DNA of 64,000 nucleotides from Metarhizium brunneum. Its lineage: Eukaryota > Ascomycota > Sordariomycetes > Hypocreales > Clavicipitaceae. The notes under the pieces were generated by a model. It was not told where the DNA came from. It searched no databases and saw nothing but the letters and a program-made list of their open reading frames with translations. The DNA lies in the NCBI RefSeq assembly GCF_013426205.1, contig NC_089422.1, forward strand, positions 1,364,001 through 1,428,000. The letters are read 5' to 3'. How positions within the stretch are numbered: position 1 is the stretch's first letter; each line of letters starts with the position of its first letter. Both the position numbers and the translations under genes were made by a program. Positions 1 to 11,631 of the stretch are shown in pieces.

Positions 1-2489
1 CGACTCTCAGGTACGCCAACTTTTCGATGCCAGAATGAGCATTGACATATGTGATGACTAACAGCCATGGCAAAAAAGGCCTGCTGAGCGAGGATGACAG
101 CGGTACCGACTTGGGCGCACTGGAGAAGAAATTGACAGAGAAATCACGCCAGGCCTCGACTGTTGCAACCAGTCCCATTTCTCCTTCACAGGCAACGTCA
201 GGGCAGGATGGCACCGCCTCGACACCACAGAGTGCTCTCACATCGCCCGATCCAACCAAAGACAAGGACAAGGACAAGGACGAGAAACGCAAATCCACAA
301 CGCCCGGGGATGAGAGAACAGGTGACGGAGAAGAAGAGGTCGAAGCCCTTTCGGAGATGATGTGTTCTCTTGTTACCAATCAATGTGGCGAAACTCGATA
401 CATTGGCTCGTCTTCGGGCTTTTCCATCTTCTCACCAAAGGGTATTCAGTGGGTCAACGGGCGTACTGGGGACGATTCATTTGCCAAGATGATATCTGAG
501 GTATCTGTGGATGATCACAAATGGACGAACTGGAAGCCTGAAGTTTTCGGTGACCTGTTCCAGCGACGGGTATTCAGGCCGCTGCCGCCGAAAAATGAGG
601 CAATGTCCCTTTTACAGGACTACTTCGAGAACTTCAACTGCATGTTTCCCCTGTTTCACCAACCGACTTTCATGCATTTAGTTGAGAGACAATACTCGTC
701 TGATCCGTATGAAGGCTCCGGATGGTGGGCAAGCTTGAACTGTGCACTGGCCATCGCGCATCGCCTACGGGTCATGAGCAACCTGGTGCCGCAGGAGGAG
801 GATGAGAAGGCTTGGGCGTATCTGAAAAACGCCATGGCAGTATTTCCAGAGCTAACTATGCGGAACACGGATTTACTAAGTGTGCAGGCTCTGCTTGGCA
901 TGGCGTTGTTCATGCAAGGAACGCCGAATCCTCAGCCCACCTCCCTCTTGATTGCTGCCGCCATTAGGCTTTCGCACAGTATCGGACTTCATAAACGTGG
1001 AACGGGATTCAACTTGAACCCCATCGAAATCGAACAACGAAAGAGAGTATTTTGGATTGCATACATGCTAGACAAGGACCTATGCCTTCGATCTGGACGG
1101 CCAGCTGCACAAGATGATGACGATATGAATGTGGAGCTTCCGGACGCCAACCCCCCCGACAACATTGGAAACATCCCTCTGGCGGATGGAAAGGGCAAAA
1201 TGAACCTCTTCCGTGTTATTTGTGAATTTACTGTTATTGAAAGTAATGTTTACAAGCGGCTGTACTCGACAAAAGCGACGAAACAATCCGATGGAGAGCT
1301 TTTGAATACCATCGGTGAACTGGACCAGGAATTGGAGGAATGGAAGGACAGAATTCCCGTTGACTTTCGACCGGAACATGAGATAAAGGCGTCCCATACA
1401 CCGTTGATATTGCATGTTGTCATGCTCCATTTCACGTACTACAACTGTTTGACGACTATTCATCGCATGTCAATTCACCATGGTTATTGGACAAGCAGAC
1501 TGTCAAACTATGCCATTCAAGGCTTGAATTCGAGGCCTCTGAATCCAAGGGTTTTCTCTTCCGCTCAACTGTGCACAGCAGCCGCTCGAGCCTCAATCTC
1601 TCTGCTGAAATATGTCCCACAAGGTGACTTTTCATGCGTTTGGTAAGTCATAGTCTTAATGACAGGACAGGTACAGAGCTAACAATACATGACCAGGCTC
1701 ATTCTTTACTTTCCCGTGTCAGCACTCATGACTTTGTTCAGCAACATTCTTCAAAATCCCCTTGACCCCCGTGCCAAGTCTGATACAAAGTTGATGGACC
1801 TTGTTGTTACATTCTTATCGATGCTGGGCCAAGAGGCTGAACAGGGAGGCGTGCACCGCATGCTCGGCATATGCTCCGAATTCGTACGTATCTCTAAAGT
1901 GGTGATTGAAAGGGCAGAAAAGGAGCAGTCTTCTAGGCGAAAGCGCAAGAATGTAGACTCGGGATCGAAAAACAGCACTGTAACAAACTCTTCCAGCAAG
2001 CCATCTGTACAAAGTACGCCGGGCGAGACAGCATCCTCAGAAACGCCCAGACCTACCACCGCGACAACACCCACGCCAACGCCACACAATCTTTCCATCT
2101 CTTCTGCCTCCAGAGATGCGCTGGCAAGTCTCACGTCAACCAGTCCAGCAGACAGAAGAGGTTCCTTTGATCCTTCAGCAGTCATGTCGATGAATAGTCA
2201 ATCTCCCTCTGGCGGCTCAACCAGCTGGCAGCAAGAGTTGCAACCTCCTCAAAATGGAGACTTTGACTCATACAACAACATGAATGCCTTTGGTGCCATT
2301 GGTGTGTCCCCGCCACCCGTACCACTGACGGCTCGGCCTTTTGCACAGCCCCTGCTCCCACAAGACTTGTTCGGTCTTCCAGCGACGTTGGATTGGAGCT
2401 GGGCCGAAATGAGCGGCGGTGCCTACCCGTCAGTTGAGAATGGGAACTATGGTGGCGAGCAACCAGATCTGTCCACAACTGGCGTATAG
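1..2489 (+). CDS. Fungal-specific transcription factor, 3' part (5' end outside window)
   Basis: This is a nuclear regulator of the fungal_trans (PF04082) type. Inferred exons are 1-10, 65-1642 and 1697-2489, giving 792 visible residues. The first intron (11-64) ends in a branch-point-like ctaacag; the second is 1643-1696. The open frame starting at 42 begins with TTG inside the first intron and is not the real start. A charged Lys/Asp/Glu-rich linker (about 250-345) is followed by the conserved [19 protein letters not shown] segment (about 390-440). The fungal_trans helical domain covers about 600-1150 and includes LFHQPTF and [15 protein letters not shown] Ser/Thr/Pro-rich C-terminus ends with an aromatic/acidic patch (DWSWAEM) that may activate transcription. 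The Zn2Cys6 DNA-binding domain normally at the N-terminus would lie upstream of the window. It converges on MED19. The target pathway cannot be told from this part. Confidence 0.9.
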
Positions 2490-2736
2490 TGCGTGGAATT
2501 CCCTCCGAGGTGTTGAGATGTCTGCTTCGTTACGTCCTTGTGTTTCAGCATGAGCACCTGATGCCCCATTAATGGTAACACATGATATTGGACGCAATAT
2601 TCTGAATGAGACAATGTGAGATGACGGAGTTGAAGGACAACCAGGCATAGAGTTTTTGTTTCTTTTGGTGTATTTGGATCATGGATAAAATCTCTCCTTT
2701 ATGGTTTAGTTATATACAAGTGTACATTAATACCTC
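2490..2736. other. Convergent 3' intergenic region (TF / MED19)
   Basis: The 247-bp space between two converging genes presumably holds both 3' UTRs and poly(A) signals. No other feature was seen. Confidence 0.5.
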
Positions 2737-3766
2737 TCAAGCACCGACCATGCCCGGGCCGTAACTTTGTTGACGCATGAGAGCATTAGGTGGCGACGCT
2801 GCCGTGTTCTTCAAGGCCATGTCAGACGAAAGTGACTCGTTGCCGTTTGTGCTGTCATAACCTACTTTTTTCCGACGCTTTTGACCGCCCTCGCCTTCTC
2901 CCGTAGAGTATCCAGTATCCATGCCTCCGTCGTCATCGGGGTATCCTTCGCCATACCCTTCGAAGCTGCTATCGCCATATGATCGCTTCTTGACATTCCT
3001 CCGAGGCCGGTTGGGGTCCTGCCCAGCAAGAATCGGAGGTTTTGGTCGACCTATCGTATTGGGTGTTGAAGCTAAGGGGGTGCCCGGCGCTGATGGCTTC
3101 GCAGAGATTGGTTTTGACGCATTGCCACTGGACGGTGCCAAGTCTCCCAGCACCGACGAGTCCCAGACCGGCTTGGGTATGGGCCCCTTGGACATGTTCA
3201 TGGCACGGCCAAGGTTCGAGAGCGTCGTCGCGGATAACCCGTCGGTAATTTCGCGACCTTTGACCTGATGGACGTTCCACTCCAGCTCGGGGACTTGGAG
3301 GATCGCCATGAACTCTGAGGGCGCGTCTTCCTTTTTCTTCTGGACGTCGAAATGACCGGCTACCCCTAATCGCTTTATGTGACCCTTGTATGTTTTCCGT
3401 AAAGCGTTCTTCTCCCCGTTGGGCTTCTCTCGCGCTACTTCGGCGGCGAGGCTGGTGAGGCCGCACATCTCGTACAGGTCTTGGGCTATCCTGGTGAGAG
3501 GCTCGGGATGTGCTGCATCAAGATTAACAACAGGACACTTCTCCTAGAGAGACGACCGACGAGAGCCTTGGACCATGGGCACGGGCAGAGGAGCAGGGCA
3601 AGGGTCACGTACGTGTTCTGCAGAGAAGGTATTTCTCCCCGACGTCCAGGTGCAGGTCCTCAATACCCAACCGGCTATCCCCGAGATGCATCTTCTTCTG
3701 GTCGCGGTCGCGGTCACCGGTATCGCCTAGCGAGCGCTTTCGTTTGTGCGGTGAGTCGTCGGACAT
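2737..3766 (-). CDS. MED19: Mediator complex subunit 19 (Rox3)
   Basis: This is a head-module subunit of Mediator that links transcription factors to RNA polymerase II in the nucleus. Exons on the minus strand are 3766-3609 and 3490-2737, separated by a 118-nt intron (donor GTGACC, acceptor CCAG), giving 303 residues. The N-terminus ([12 protein letters not shown]) is basic and followed by GEKYLLCRT. The core carries the Med19/Rox3 signature: [38 protein letters not shown] and [14 protein letters not shown]. The C-terminal third is low complexity with basic nuclear-localisation-like patches (RRNVKKR, QKRRKK) and a Gly/Asp-rich stretch. A competing donor (GTACGT, 4 nt upstream in transcript terms) would break the frame, so GTGACC was chosen. 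Confidence 0.9.
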
Positions 3767-5726
3767 GGCTTGTTAGGCTGCGAGGGCGACGTGGTTTGCG
3801 ATTGCTGCTCCGCTGGCCGACGTATTTTGTAACAAGGAGTGAGGAATGGTGATGCAGCCGGTGGTGGAGGACGGAGCATATGGAGCGCCCAGGTGGAGGC
3901 TCGCGCTCTGGGAGCAGATGTCCGATAAAAGCGGGGCCCTGGACAGCGTAGTGGAGCTGGGCGGATTCGCCTAGAAGTACTCCGTACTAGTACTAGTACT
4001 CCATGCAAGAGAGGTTCGGTTTCTTTTGTTCAGGTTGTCAAGTTCACTCAGGCTGTGAATGGGCAGCCGAGGCCTTATGTACACATCCTCGAAGGCTGAA
4101 CTTTATCCAAAGAGTTCATCACGCATTTAAACATCCATCGCAGTGAAGGTTTACTCGCCCCGAGCCGTCGAAAGGATGCAGATGCGGCAGCCGCTAAAGT
4201 TACTCCGTATTCCAAATCGGGCGCAGGGTTCCTTGGCCAATTTGGGATAGAGAGACTAGGTACGGAGTACTAGTCTGTTCAGCGACACGCGACAAGTCAC
4301 ATGATGCCATTCTTGTGGTGAACATATTTCGCACTGGTGGGGAACTAGCGTGAAACAACTCTTTTTTTTCTCCTTTCCAAACAAACAAGACCACTACTCG
4401 CAAACAAATCGCAGTTTGCCCTGACTTTGCTCAACCCCGACGCTACTGACGATCTCGAGCCGTGGTCGAGAATAACCCTTCAACCTTGCCTAAAACCATC
4501 ATCACGAGGGCCCCTCGTGCGGCTACCATGATGCGGTGATGACCTGACGCAAGTGACATTGTACGACAGCCTTCGATTGTCCGTCCACCTTGAACAATTG
4601 CTGGGTAGCTTTGCCTGTGCGTCTCGCTTTCTGGATGCTGCTGTCTCGAACAAATCTGTCCTCCCGGACCCTCGCAAAGCACCCTGTTTATGTCCATTAA
4701 ATTATGTCTGGATAGCCGTTATGCATGGCTGTGGACATCTGTTCTCGAGCTGGTAAGTCCACTGTGATGACAATCCCATGTCCTCACTCGTAGTGATGAA
4801 TTGTGCATCTCTGGTAAACCTATCAGCCATGATTGTAGTCGATGGCCTTGATTGTGTGCATTGTCACACACTACAGGCCATCAACCGCTTGGCTGTGGGA
4901 GGAAATTGGCATGTCTGAACAAGATTATACTCAATTGGTCATGTGCAGCCATTGGAGCAGCCCAAGCTGACCAGTGGTTCGTCCAGATAGAAAATTGAGG
5001 TAACGGCGGCTTGAGCCTGATTGAACACGGTTCCCAGCTTTGACGCGCAATTTACGAGACAAACACCCCGATGAGAAGCATACTGTAATGGCATGGTGTC
5101 CACAAGTACCATCCATTCACAGCTGACATTTTGGTATTCCACGAGCGGAACATTCGAGAACATCCTGCGGCACATGTTCTAAGCTAGGTTCTTTGGTGGC
5201 ATTGGCCGCCATGCGCCCTATCCAGCAGCACGTCTATGCTCCTATCTTTATGTTCTATACCTTCGAGATATAGATTGCCACCGGCCTAAAGTCATGGCAT
5301 GTGCGGCAGCCCAGGCCTATACGCTAACAAAAGATTTGTTCCGCCGGCCATGAAAGGAGAACAAACCCCAATTCTAGTCAATGGCATAACTGCGTTGTGG
5401 GGGCCATTGAAGCTCGATAGAACAGCGTTTGAACCGTAGCCATTGTACCTCTCTGAAGACCGTATTTGTTCCGTAGCAAAAGAGCTCCGCTCCCTAGACA
5501 GCGATTCGAAACTCGGGTCTGCATCGTGTCCAATATCACAAGCAGTAGCTGTCCTCTGCCCTGGGCTGAGCCCATTGAAACAAGGATGCATGAGCATCTT
5601 TCAGGGCAGGACCAGTCCGTTTGCTCCCAACCAGACAAAGACTGACCCGTCGATTCTCACGGATACCATCTCAGCCGTGAACAGCAATCGAGATGAGTCC
5701 AAAGTTATGCCCTCAGGCCACCTCGC
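3767..5726. other. Intergenic region, about 2 kb, no gene seen
   Basis: The MED19 promoter lies at its left end. Three copies of the 9-mer TACTCCGTA/TACGGAGTA sit at 3978-3986, 4201-4209 and 4261-4269, the first followed by tandem TAGTAC units to about 4002. ORFs here are short, overlap on both strands and show no family similarity or codon bias. Confidence 0.5.
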
Positions 5727-6556
5727 TCAGCCCATTCTAGGCTTCCGTCTCACCCATACTGTCCTATCTTGAGCGCCCACATCATCGCCCCCTCTGCGAT
5801 CAACGACCGTGACCCCATCCTTCTCACGCAACTGAACCTCCCAGACGGCAAGCTTGTAAGCGGCGCGGTCCGCCGTGCCAGTAAACAGGTCAAACGACCA
5901 GCCGTGTTTCGGGCACGACAGCCCAGCACTAAGGACAACTCCGAAATCCTCAATGTCGAACGGGATCCCATTCGATAGAGGATACGACTGGTGCGGGCAA
6001 CGCTGCACGGTTTCCATCCCGCCCTCATTAGCCAGCGACATTCTTGGTCGTGGAAAAAAAGGGGGGTCTGTATCGGGGAAAAACTCACATGGTCTACTGC
6101 GTGGAAGTTGCCTCGGTACTGAAACACCAGGACTTGATCTTTCAGCTCGTCTCCCACGACAGGCGACTCCAGACTCTCGGGGGAGATGTGCATCTCGGAT
6201 GCCTGCGAGGGCTGGTCTTTGGGGACGTGGAAGATTTTGCACCCCGGCGTGAGCTGGGCGTCGCAGAGCCGCGACCGGATGAGGCTGCCGGCGTCTTCGC
6301 CCAGATTCGGGAACGACGATGCCGGGCCGGCGGAGATCCAGCTTGTGTCCGGACGGGATCTGAGCCAGTTCATTTCCGAGGGCTTTGGTCGGGCGCTGCC
6401 TTGGGCTGGGAGGGTGTTGGAAGAGGCAGCGTCGACTTGGTGGTGCTCCCGACGCCGTCGGCACTGTGGAACCCCTGATCGCTGGGCTGCTCGTCCCTCC
6501 ATGTCCGGCGCGAGAGGGTGAGGCCGCCGGAATGGCAAAATACCCATATAGTACAC
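5727..6556 (-). CDS. Rieske [2Fe-2S] domain protein
   Basis: This is a small soluble iron-sulphur protein of the type often annotated in fungi as a Rieske-domain oxidoreductase component. Exons on the minus strand are 6556-6089 and 6002-5727. The 86-nt intron (donor GTGAGT) falls inside the cluster domain and restores AVDH-RCPHQSYPLS. The first cluster half is CPH (C-x-H) and the second is CPKHGW (C-x2-H), the expected ligand pattern. Upstream is the conserved strand GCKIFHVPKDQ, and the N-terminal MNWLRSRPDTSWISAG resembles related proteins. Four in-frame ATGs exist (6556, 6547, 6502, 6373). The last gives the best-conserved N-terminus, so the real protein may be shorter than the full 247 residues. 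No catalytic mononuclear-iron domain follows, so this is a stand-alone cluster protein. Its electron partner is unknown. Confidence 0.82.
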
Positions 6557-7152
6557 GTCTTTGGTGGAAAATTAGCTAATTCCAACGTATATGTAGGCGC
6601 TGCAGGTATGGTGGTTTTGTTCAAGTGGTGCGCAGGACTTGGAAAGGAGCGCTGGGTCTTTGACGCTGTTGAGACTTGGCCATGCTGCTGCATATCCCAA
6701 TTGCAAGCTACATGGCCGCGAGGACCAGGACCGTCGGGATGCGGCAAGGAAAAGAAAGCATCAGCCACGTGTCTAGTCTATTGGACATATGGCTCAAGAA
6801 ATTTACATATAAAGACGTGGCTTGAACCAATGCAGAGTTTCAGCATGGTACCAGGAGTCATATAGAAGTTACGCCAAAGTCATTGGTTGAGCAAGTCTTG
6901 ATATCAATACAACACTTGAACAATAAGATGGATAATAAGACGATTGAAAAACGAGGTGAAGTGGCAACAGGTTTTCAATTTCAAAGCGCCTAAACACATT
7001 TATACGCCCGCGAGGGTATCGCAACTACATTATGAATTATGAACTACCTCTAGCTTGTAGCAGTCTCTGGTTTCTGCGCAAACGCATTCGTCCTATAAAC
7101 GCATTAGCACACTGATCTTGTTGAAAAAAAGAGTCGAAAAAAGCAGGCATGC
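6557..7152. other. Intergenic, about 600 bp
   Basis: This stretch carries the promoter side of the Rieske gene and the 3' side of the methyltransferase. It is moderately AT-rich from 6880 to 7140. No gene or repeat was recognised. Confidence 0.45.
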
Positions 7153-8342
7153 TTACACAAGATAATACGGCCGGCTCTTAGTATGCCGCAGCGCAGTTCG
7201 CATCTCGGCCAAAAAGACCTGGACGCGTGCGTACTCCCAGCCCATGATCTCTCTCAAGAGGAACAACGCAAATCCCTCCAGGCTGTCTTCCATAAAGGTC
7301 AGATTGTACAGTCCAATCTGTTTGTAGGTGTAGTCGGTACTCCAACCGCCCACCGGCACCTGATAATACTTTTGAGTGATGTGTTCGAATCCCGCTTCGC
7401 GCATGTATCGCGTCATGCGGCCGTTCATGCCGATCCGCAAGCTCTTGCCCATCCGGTCACCCGCCTCCATGAATACGGTGCCCCACCGCTTGAAGATGTG
7501 ATCTGGGTCGTCTCTGATTTCGGGCAAGTCGCTGTGCAGGGTGATGGTGAATTCGAAGTCTTCCAGCCATCCGCCGGGTTTGAGGGCCGTGTACGCCTGG
7601 TGGTAGAGTCGCGGCCAGTCGCCGATGCTACCGTATAGGGCGCGCATGTGGATGAAGTCAAAAGAGGAGGGGTTGAAGGTCCAGTCGAGCTGGGCGTCTT
7701 CGATCTCAAAGGTCAGATTTTGAGGTACCCAGACTGGTTGGATGGGGCTGATGTCTGTGCCGATGATCTCAGAGGACGGGTAGGCGTCGGCCATGTCGAT
7801 GGCCCAGATGCCCGTTCCGGTGCCAACGTCGAGGACTTTGGTTGGCCTCTCGGGGATTGGCGCCTCGAAGAGTCGGTCGCCCAGGAGTAGGGTAATAAAG
7901 TGGTGGGCAATGTCAAGCCCTAGGTTTTGTGTGTCATCATTTGGACCCCAGTATTCAGTGGTGCTGGAGTTCTGGTACGTGCGACCATGGAGGTCGCGGT
8001 AGTTGTAGATGCTTTCGTTGAGGGAAACAGTCGATGACAGAATGCTTTGCGATTCAGTTAGAAGATTGAGTGGGATTGCCAATGAACAATATAGCCCGTT
8101 CGTACCTGCCCTCGTCGCCCAGCGCTGAGTCGGTATCGTCATCAGTCCATCTCTACAGATTGATTGGGAGTCAGTTTTCGTCCTTGGCAGCCGAATTGGC
8201 ATGGGTCAATTCGTACAAACGGGATTTGCGTATTGGTAGGGCGGTCGTCGGCAAGCAAGGGAGGCGCAGGGTCGCCCGCAGGTGAGAGAGGCTTGGGCGA
8301 CGGAGACTGCTTCGCCTTGTCTGGCATCTTTGGGCTCGACAT
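7153..8342 (-). CDS. SAM-dependent methyltransferase, LaeA/TAM-like
   Basis: This is a class I S-adenosylmethionine methyltransferase of the large fungal group that includes LaeA; the substrate is not predictable. Exons on the minus strand are 8342-8217, 8152-8106 and 8044-7153, giving 354 residues. The two 61-64-nt introns have GTACGA donors. The joined N-terminus reads MSSPKMPDKAK, then a Pro/Ser-rich stretch, then DDDTDSALGDEGS and GRTYQ...EYWGPND, the usual order for the family. SAM-binding motif I is VLDVGTGTGIWAIDMA, followed by GTDISPIQP, then LKPGGWLE (motif III region). It is transcribed divergently from the neighbouring P450 across a 1.3-kb shared promoter, which hints at co-regulation. 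Intron 2 contains no stop in one frame, so an unspliced ORF runs through it. Confidence 0.87.
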
Positions 8343-9651
8343 GATGTCGGTCGCTTCGTGGTCTACCACGAAGTCGAAGAACGGGGGGTTTGCTCTATGG
8401 CTTTTGAAAGGCGCATGATAGGACAACCCGTGTGAGAATGCCTATCTGAACAAAGTCGTAGCGAAGCGGTTGAGGTTGGGCCGTTTTCCCGCGTTGCCCG
8501 TCAATAGTCTTTTGCTTTGCTCAAGGTCGCAAGCAAAAAGGTAGTCGAGACGATGATAGGTGGTGTAGATGACAAACAGTCGAGCAATAATGGGGGATTT
8601 GACTCAAATTACCCAATCAATCCCTCGCCGATGGATACGCAAGCTGGTCCGTCCCTCGTGTCCTGTGTTTCCCGTGCCAAGTGTTCCAGACCAGTCATTA
8701 CACCTTTTCAGTTTCTGGAGTGTGTGCCACGAGTACTACATCCGGCCAGCACCAGGCCACCGACAGGAAACGGCTCTTGATGTGGAAACGGCGGCGGCCA
8801 TGAGCCAAAATTGGCTGTGGGCGTCAGCTAGACTATGTGGCGCTTCTGTCCGTCTCTCATAAACAATGTCTTGGGTAAAGTTTGCATCTATGCACGATAC
8901 AGAAGTCTGCATGAGGTTGCAGTCACCAACACAGTCCACAATGTCCAGGGTGGGGCAAGAATCGACTTTCAGAACACCACGACGCCATATAGCCAATGAC
9001 GACAAATCAAGTGGAGTCTGCACCTATTGAGCCAACTGACACTCTTAGCCAACCAATAGGATGGAACTTTGGTGCCGCTAAGGAAAAGCTAAACCGCATT
9101 TTGCTTTGTAGAACAAGAGAAGAGTTAACAACTCGATTCCGTGGTGCGGAGTTATCACTGGCACGCCAGTCCACACTTTACTGCCAACCAAGCCAAAGTT
9201 TTGCGGCGCTGTGCCGATATGTTGCCACCATTCCTGCTTAACCGATCAGCCCATTGTCGGTTTCCGATCGCAGAGACGTTGCACCGGCGTCGTGGTCCTG
9301 CTGGGAAACAAACATCGCCATGCGAATTGGACCCTCCAGGAGGCAAGGGACTCCGCGAGTCCACCATGCAGAAACCATGCTGCCACTGGCTACCAATGGC
9401 AACACGCATGTCTGAAAAGTGTCTAGTTGTGGTTGGACCGTAATAGCTGCATCAACCCATGTCGACAGGGAAGCCATTCGATCCACGCCATCGGGGCCAC
9501 TGTTCCTATACCGTGCCCTTGGTCCGGGACTCATGGGGCGAGGTGCAAATCCGCGGGGAGGATATTGTATGAGCGTGGAAATGGTTGGAGATTTTTTTCA
9601 CTCTCGGCATCGCAGTCCATATCCGTCAGTCCGTGTGCTGATTTTGTCGTG
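8343..9651. promoter_or_regulatory. Divergent promoter region, methyltransferase / P450
   Basis: These 1.3 kb separate two head-to-head genes and presumably carry both promoters. No coding ORF with family similarity was found. No specific operator could be assigned by eye. Confidence 0.45.
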
Positions 9652-11434
9652 ATGCAGCTGACATCGCTGGCGCTGGGCCTCATCGGCCTGTATATTCTGA
9701 GACTGACATGGCAGTTTTTCAAGCTCAGAAGATTCGCGGGCCCGCCATGGACCGGACTTAGCAATGTTCCTCACAGTCGAGCCATGCTTCGCGGGGACTG
9801 CCACAGGTGGTATGCCGATGTGAACAGGAAATACGGTCAGTAGTATCACATCCATCCAGCTGCTGCCAAATTGTTCATCTTGGTGACTCGGGACATCATC
9901 AGGACCCATTGCGAGGGTAGCCCCAAATGTCCTCATCACCTCATCTCCAGAGGTTTGGACACACGTAAACAACACTCCGGGGTACCGACGCTCGCCGTGG
10001 TACTACAACGCATGCCGCATCGAGTATCGCCGCGATAATGTCTTTAGTGAGACTGACAACGAAAAGCACGACCGGAGGAGAAAGCAAATGGCCCCCGGCG
10101 TATGTCGATATAACCCCTTCATCCACACGTTACCCAAGACAAGGGCCTTGGGGGGAGGCATTGAGTGAATCCCACTGACGACGGCCTGCGACAGTACTCT
10201 GGCAGAGAGAACCTTGATCTCGAAGCCTCCATAGACGAATGTCTCACCCAGCTCATGCATCTTATCCGTAGTAAATATGTCTCGTCCACAGGTAATGCAC
10301 CGCACATGGATCTAGCCACAAAAGCCCAATTCTTCACCATCGACGTCATCAGCAAGGTCGGGCTCGGCACGGCTTTTGGCATGCTACAAGCCGACCACGA
10401 CATCGACGACTATATCAAGTCCAGCGCCGAAGGTCTCACCATCGGTAACACAGCCTTGGCCATGGGTTTCAGCTGGCTCGCCCACTCGCCCTTCATCGGG
10501 AAATTCATCGCCCCTTCGCCCAAGGACAACAGCGGGTTTGGCAAGATGATGGCCACGTGTTTCCGGTACGTGGACCAGCGCGCCGCCAACCCGACAGACA
10601 AGCGGTCCGACATGCTTGCGTCGTTTATCCGACACGGCCTGTCTGGCGACGAGCTGAGGACCGAGGCTCTGGAGCAGATCATCGCAGGGTCCGACACCAC
10701 GGCCACGGCTATTCGGGCGACACTGCTTCACATCATGACCAATCCGCGCGTCTACGCCAAGCTGCAGCGTGAGATTGACGATGCCGTGCGTGATGGCCGG
10801 GCGCCCGCGCCCGGAGACGGTCTCATATCTGCCACGCAGGCGAAGCAGCTTCCCTACCTGCAGGCTGTTATGAGGGAGGCCCTGCGCGTTCACCCTCCCG
10901 TCACCAACATCTTTTCTCGTGACGTCCCGGCGGCCGGTGACATGGTAACCATTAGCAGCTGCGATGGGACAAAGATCTTCTTGCCTGGCGGTGTGTCTAT
11001 TGGCTACTCGGCATACGCCATGCACCACGACAAGGAGATCTACGGCGACGATGCGGAAGCTTTCCGGCCAGAGCGTTGGTTCGAGGCAGATGAGGCTAAA
11101 TTACACGTCATGACGGCCACCAATGAGCTCATTTTCGGACATGGCAAGTTCCAATGCCTCGGGAAGAGAGTCGCTCAGGTTGAGCTTGGAAAGTTGGTAT
11201 TCGAGGTGAGTGCGCCGAAAAGAAAGGGGGTGGTGGTGGGAAACCTGTTGTGTGACGTGTGAAAGAAGGGACATGCTGGGCTAACTCTGGATTGTTATTA
11301 TTTCGCTCTAGACGTTCCGCAACTTTGACATGGCTGTAGTTGACCCGACTCGGCCGTGGAGACTGCAGAATTGCCTCGGGCTGCTTCATATTACGGACAT
11401 GTGGGTGCAGGTTTCGGAAAGGACGATTGCCTAA
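9652..11434 (+). CDS. Cytochrome P450 monooxygenase (pisatin demethylase/benzoate hydroxylase-like)
   Basis: This is a membrane-anchored haem monooxygenase of the ER. Exons are 9652-9835, 9903-10099, 10195-11205 and 11312-11434, in frame, giving 504 residues. The N-terminal hydrophobic anchor (LALGLIGLYILRL) is followed by the proline hinge GPPW. The I-helix oxygen-binding motif is AGSDTTATA. The K-helix ExxR is EALR and the PERF-like motif is PERW. The haem-binding loop FGHGKFQCLGKR carries the cysteine ligand. The conserved YRRSPWYYNACRIE and NVFSETDNEKHDRRRKQMAPGYSG segments are typical of the pisatin demethylase-like fungal P450s. All key motifs are intact. It is divergent from the methyltransferase and tail-to-tail with the ABC transporter, which suggests a small modification and export group. 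Confidence 0.92.
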
Positions 11435-11631
11435 TCTTCAATGACGGAGATAATGATGGACGTGCCAGAGGTCTCGCCCTGCGAAGCGAGCAGTTTTATG
11501 AATGCACATGCATGTATTCCACAGCAGGAAAGTTGGTCACCCGCCATGCACAGGCGGAGGCTAATATACACAAAAAGCACAAAGTACATGAATGACAAAC
11601 ACCCATCCCTCGCTGATTCTGAGAGGTCCAT

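Noticed and set aside
42..64. Apparent start of the first transcription-factor ORF at position 42
   Set aside because: It is a TTG within a predicted intron (GT at 11, ctaacag ending at 64). The true N-terminus is outside the window.
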